Source: Sinonovacula constricta (Eukaryota; Mollusca; Bivalvia; Cardiida; Solecurtidae). Taken from it: a stretch of DNA of 64,000 bases. Shown here in pieces: positions 40,601-46,600 of this stretch. Made by a program: the position numbers and the translations under genes. The notes beneath the pieces were generated by a model. That model saw nothing but the letters and a program-made list of their open reading frames with translations, searched no databases and was not told where the DNA came from. Position 1 is the stretch's first letter; every line of letters starts with the position of its first letter. The stretch covers positions 5,362,259 through 5,426,258 of the forward strand of contig CM017560.1 of the NCBI GenBank assembly GCA_007844125.1, written 5' to 3'.

Positions 40601-43600
40601 ATTAGGGTCTGGGCCCGTATGACCATTATTATGTAACTATTTAGGGTCTGGGCCTGTATGACCATTATTATGTTTTATATTTAGGGTCTGGGCTTGTATG
40701 ACCATTATTATGTTTTATATTTAGGGTCTGGGCCTGTATGACCATTATTATGTTTTATATTTAGGGTCTGGGCCTGTATGACCATTATTATGTTTTATAT
40801 TTAGGTTCTGGGCCTGTATGACCATTATTATGTTTTGTATTTAGGGTCTGGGCCTGTATGACCATTATTAGGTTTTGTATTTAGGGTCTAGGCCTGTATG
40901 ACCATTATTATGTTTTGTATTTAGGGTCTAGGCCTGTATGACCATTTTTATGTTTTATATTTAGGGTCTGCTGACCATTATTATGTTTTATATTTAGGGT
41001 CTGGGCCTGTATGACCATTATTATGTTTTATATTTAGGGTCTGGGCCTTTATAACCATTTTTATGTTTTATATTTAGGGTCTGGGCCTTTATAACCATTT
41101 TTATGTTTTATATTTAGGGTCTAGGCCTGTATGACCATTATTATGTTTTATATTTAGGGTCTGGGCCTGTATAACCATTTTTATGTTTTATATTTAGGGT
41201 CTGGGCCTGTATGACCGTTATTAGGTTTTATATTTAGGGTCTTGGCCTGTATGACCATTATTATGTTTTGTATTTAGGGTCTGGGCCTGTATGACCATTA
41301 TTTTGTTTTATATTTAGGGTCTTGGCCTGTATGACCATTATTTTGTTTTATATTTAGGGTCTGGGCCTTTATAACCATTTTTATGTTTTATTTTTAGGGT
41401 CTTGGCCTGTATGACCATTATTTTGTTTTATATTTAGGGTCTGGGCCTTTATAACCATTTTTATGTTTTATATTTAGGGTCTGGGCCTGTATGACCATTA
41501 TTATGTTTTATATTTTGGGTCTGGGCCTGTATGACCATTATTATGTTTTATATTTAGGGTCTGGGTCTGTATGACCATTATTATGTTTTATATTTTGGGT
41601 CTGGGCCTGTATGACCATTATTATGTTTTATATTTAGGGTCTGGGCCTGTATGACCTTTATTAGGTTTTATATTTAGGTCTGGGCCTGTATGACCATTAT
41701 TATGTTTTATATTTAGGGTCTGGGCCTTTCTAACCATTTTTATGTTTTTATATTTAGGGTCTGGGCCTGTATGACCATTATTATGTTTTATATTTAGAGT
41801 CTGGGCCTGTATGACCATTATTATGTTTTATATTTAGGGTCTGGGCCTATATGACCATTTTTATGTTTCATATTTAGAGTCTGGGCCTGTATGACCTTTA
41901 TTATGTTTTATATTTAGGGTCTGGGCCTGTATGCTGCCAAGGACCTGGAAATGCACACCATGGTGATAGAATACATTGGAGACTTGATCAGAAATGAGGT
42001 AGCCAACCATCGTGAGAAGATCTATGAGGCACAGGTATGTTAATACACTGTCAAATAAATAGACATGTTTGTAAACCCAGCAGTTAGCATAACCAATATC
42101 CCCAGCCCCTAAGTGCTTGGGTTTGATTTCCTTTCAGGGTGAGAACTTTCTTGTGGGGATGTTTTCCTTCTTACCTGCAATGCGCTGGTGGTTCTACCCA
42201 GACATAAGTCTTGAGTCTTAATTTTGTATGTGATGTAACAAAAAAAAATATTCAGCTTTATGTAAATATATATATGCCATAATACTAAAAAGCAACTAGT
42301 GAAGATCTAGATCCTACAAACCCCTTATCATTTTATGTGGACCCCATGTCAGTTGGAAAACAATTGTGAGAAGTTTGCCCACTGACTTGCAGAGGGTTTG
42401 ATGGTTTTGACCAGTTATTCAGGGTCTTTGGTGAGAAGTTTGCCCACTGACTTGCAGATGGTTTGATGGTTTTGACCAGTTATTCAGGGTCTTTGGTGAG
42501 AAGTTTGCCCACTGACTTGCATTGGTTTGATGGTTTTAACCAGTTATTCAGGGTCTTTGGTGAGAAGTTTACCCACTGCAGATGGTTTGATGGTTTTGAC
42601 CAGTTATTCAGGGTCTTTGGTGAGAAATTTGCCCACTGACCTGAAGATGGTTTGATGGTTTTGACCAGTTTTTCAGGGTCTTTGGTGAGAAGTTTGCCCA
42701 CTGCAGATGGTTTGATGGTTTTGACCAGTTATTCAGGGTTTCTGGTGAGAAGTTTGCCCACTGCAGAGGGTTTGATGGTTTTGACCAGTTATTCAGGGTC
42801 TTTGGTGAGAAATTTGCCCACTGACCTGAAGATGGTTTGATGGTTTTGACCAGTTATTCAGGGTTTCTGGTGAGAAGTTTGCCCACTGCAGAGGGTTTGA
42901 TGGTTTTGACCAGTTATTCAGGGTCTTTGGTGAGAAATTTGCCCACTGACCTGAAGATGGTTTGATGGTTTTGACCAGTTATTCAGGGACTTTGGTGAGA
43001 AATTTGCCCACTGACCTGAAGATGGTTTGATGGTTTTGACCAGTTATTCAGGGTCTTTGGTGAGAAGTTTGCCCACTGACTTGCAGATGGTTTGATGGTT
43101 TTGACCAATTATTCAGGGTCTTTGGTGAGAAGTTTGCCCACTGACTTGCAGAGGGTTTGATGGTTTTGACCAGTAATTCAGGGCCTTTATTTGACCTGGC
43201 ACTGGTTTAGTTGTTCTGCCCAGACATTCAATGTCATCCAGGTGTCTTGCAATGTGTTTGTTGTTCAACCCAACTATTCAGGGTCTTCTTTTTGTCCTGC
43301 AGTACGTTGGTGATTCTGCCCAGACATTCTTGGTCATCTAGCTGACCTGGCAGTACTTTGGTGATTCTGCCCAGACATCTAGGTCATCTAGCTGACCTGG
43401 CAGTACTTTGGTGATTCTGCCCGGACATTCTTGGTCATCTAGCTGACCTGGCAGTACTTTGGTGATTCTGCCCAGACATTCTTGGTCATCTAGCTGACCT
43501 GGCAGTACTTTGGTGATTCTGCCCAGACATTCTTGGTCATCTAGCTGACCTGGCAGTACTTTGGTGATTCTGCCCAGACATTCTTGGTCATCTAGCTGAC

Positions 43601-46600
43601 CTGGCAGTACTTTGGTGATTCTGCCCAGACATTCTAGGTCATCTAGCTGACCTGGCAGTACTTTGGTGATACTGCCCAGACATTCTTGGTCATCTAGCTG
43701 ACCTGGCAGTACTTTGGTGATTCTGCCCAGACATTCTTGGTCATCTAGCTGACCTGGCAGTACTTTGGTGATTCTGCCCAGACATTCTTGGTCATCTAGC
43801 TGACCTGGCAGTACTTTGGTGATTCTGCCCAGATATTCTTGGTCATCTAGCTGACCTGGCAGTACTTTGGTGATTCTGCCCAGACATTCTTGGTCATCTA
43901 GCTGACCTGGCAGTACTTTGGTGATTCTGCCCAGACATTCTTGGTCATCTAGCTGACCTGGCAATACTTTGGTGATTCTGCTCAGACATTCTTGGTCATC
44001 TAGCTGACCTGGCAGTACTTTGGTGATTCTGCCCAGACATTCTAGGTCATCTAGCTGACCTGGCAGTACTTTGGTGATTCTGCCCAGACATTCTTGGTCA
44101 TCTAGCTGACCTGGCAGTACTTTGTGAGTTCTACCCAGACATTCTAGGTCATCTAGCTGACCTGGCAGTACTTTAGTGATTTTGCCCAGACATTCTAGGT
44201 CATCTAGCTGACCTGGCAGTACTTTGTGAGTTCTACCCAGACATTCTAGGTCATCTAGCTGACCTGGCAGTACTTTGGTGATTCTGCCCAGACATTCTAG
44301 GTCATCTAGCTGACCTGGCAGTACTTTGGTGATTCTGCCCAGACATTCTTGGTCATCTAGCTGACCTGGCAGTACTTTGGTGATACTGCCCAGACATTCT
44401 TGGACATCTAGCTGACCTGGCAGTACTTTGGTGATACTGCCCAGACATTCTTGGTCATCTAGCTGACCTGGCAGTACTTTGGTGATACTGCCCAGACATT
44501 CTAGGTCATCTAGCTGACCTGGCAGTACTTTGTGAGTTCTACCCAGACATTCTAGGTCATCTAGCTGACCTGGCAGTACTTTAGTGATTTTGCCCAGACA
44601 TTCTAGGTCATCTAGCTGACCTGGCAGTACTTTGTGAGTTCTACCCAGACATTCTAGGTCATCTAGCTGACCTGGCAGTACTTTGGTGATTCTGCCCAGA
44701 CATTCTAGGTCATCTAGCTGACCTGGCAGTACTTTGGTGATTCTGCCCAGACATTCTTGGTCATCTAGCTGACCTGGCAGTACTTTGGTGATACTGCCCA
44801 GACATTCTTGGACATCTAGCTGACCTGGCAGTACTTTGGTGATACTGCCCAGACATTCTTGGTCATCTAGCTGACCTGGCAGTACTTTGGTGATACTGCC
44901 CAGACATTCTAGGTCATCTAGCTGACCTGGCAGTACTTTGTGAGTTCTACCCAGACATTCTAGGTCATCTAGCTGACCTGGCAGTACTTTGGTGATTCTG
45001 CCCAGACATTCTAGGTCATCTAGCTGACCTGGCAGTACTTTGGTGATTCTGCCCAGACATTCTAGGTCATCTAGCTGACCTGGCAGTACTTTGGTGATAC
45101 TGCCCAGACATTCTTGGTCATCTAGCTGACCTGGCAGTACTTTGGTGATTCTGCCCAGACATTCTTGGTCATCTAGCTGACCTGGCAGTACTTTGGTGAT
45201 TCTGCCCAGACATTCTTGGTCATCTAGCTGACCTGGCAGTACTTTGGTGATTCTGCCCAGACATTCTTGGTCATCTAGCTGACCTGCAGTACTTTGTGAG
45301 TTCTACCCACAGTTTCAGGGTCTTGCATATAACCTGGCTATTCTTTGGTTGTTCTACAAAGACAGTCATGGTCATACATGTGTTGTGCAATGTTTTGGTG
45401 GTTCTGTCCAGACTTTCAGGGTCTCTCTATATCTGTTATAACAAGAAGTTGCCATAATAACCATAAATTTTATGTTAGCGGCAATTACATATAAAGTCTA
45501 TGGCAGTTATATTCTATGTTCCCATTCCTTCAGAACCGAGGTGTGTACATGTTCCGTATTGACAACGACACTGTGGTAGATGCCACAATGGCAGGAGGCC
45601 CTGCCCGCTACATAAACCACTCGTGTGATCCCAACTGTGTGGCAGAGGTTGTAGAGATAGACAAGGAGAGCAAGATCATTATCATCACCAACCGCAGGAT
45701 CTCCAAAGGAGAAGAGGTACGTGCTTAATTATTGTAATACTTGTATCCATAAATAATTCTAAATGTTTATCTTCCTTGAAGCTTAGTATAGTTTTAAATG
45801 ATAGTCATATCTTAGGAAAACATAAACTAACTTTTATACCTACCTGCCTAACATTCTGTTCAAGAAAAATACTGTCATTAAGTCTCTAAGTTTTGAAAAA
45901 ATTGTCAAAGTATTAAGTTTAATATTAAAATTACTCATTTCCACCAAAATTTACAAATGAGTATTAAAAGTTATTGTAATATTGTCCTCAAACACATTAA
46001 TTTTGTTTGAAATTATAACTATTTGCTGTTAATATTTTTATAATATACACAGTTGTGTATATCATATCATATTCAGCCACATCATTCATGCACTTATAAC
46101 TGGAGGCACTGTAAGGAACTTATATAAAGGAAACAATTTGATTGTCTTTATCAGAATTGTTTCATTTGAATCCTTTTCTTTCTGGAATTTATGTTTTATA
46201 TTGTCAGTTTACTTTTCTTTACTTGTTATTATGTTATCTTTTAATAAAGGACTATTTTTTCTTTTATTTATTGTCCAACTAAAAATCTTCCTTATTGAAC
46301 TGTGTGTTGTTATTTTCTTTGTTTACCTTTTCTTTCCTGTCTCTTTTTAAGCAAGTCGCAGAAATTCTACTTTTAAGATATTACTTTATTTATTTCTAGC
46401 TTCATTGCAAATGGGTACACATTTTTATATTATCCTTCTTTGCCCTGTGTTTTGAGTGATGTGGCATTGTTTTGCATGTGTATGATCTTTTGAGCTGTCT
46501 TTTGTAATTGATTTTTAAGTAATCCATGTTTCTGTTCTCAGTTTGACTGCTGATAATGGAGAAAAAAAGTTACCATGTAATAATAGTATATTCATAAAAC

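Larger units (their letters stand above)
42035..45533. other. Intron between the two central SET exons, mostly tandem arrays
   Basis: This 3.5-kb intron contains a SINE remnant (about 42098-42250), a 59-65-bp array (42370-43190), a 51-bp array (about 43300-45295) and degenerate monomers up to about 45440. Ordinary intron sequence is left only in the last 90 bp before the exon at 45534 and in short stretches near 42035-42095 and 42250-42365. Confidence 0.95.

Noticed and set aside
43338..43964. 208-codon minus-strand frame of LDDQECLGRITKVLPGQ repeats
   Set aside because: It is a by-product of the 51-bp intronic array (17 codons without a stop). No start or splice context, and the unit looks SINE-derived.
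39156..45295. CRISPR-like regular repeats
   Set aside because: The sequence is eukaryotic with spliced genes. Repeats are contiguous tandem units without unique spacers.
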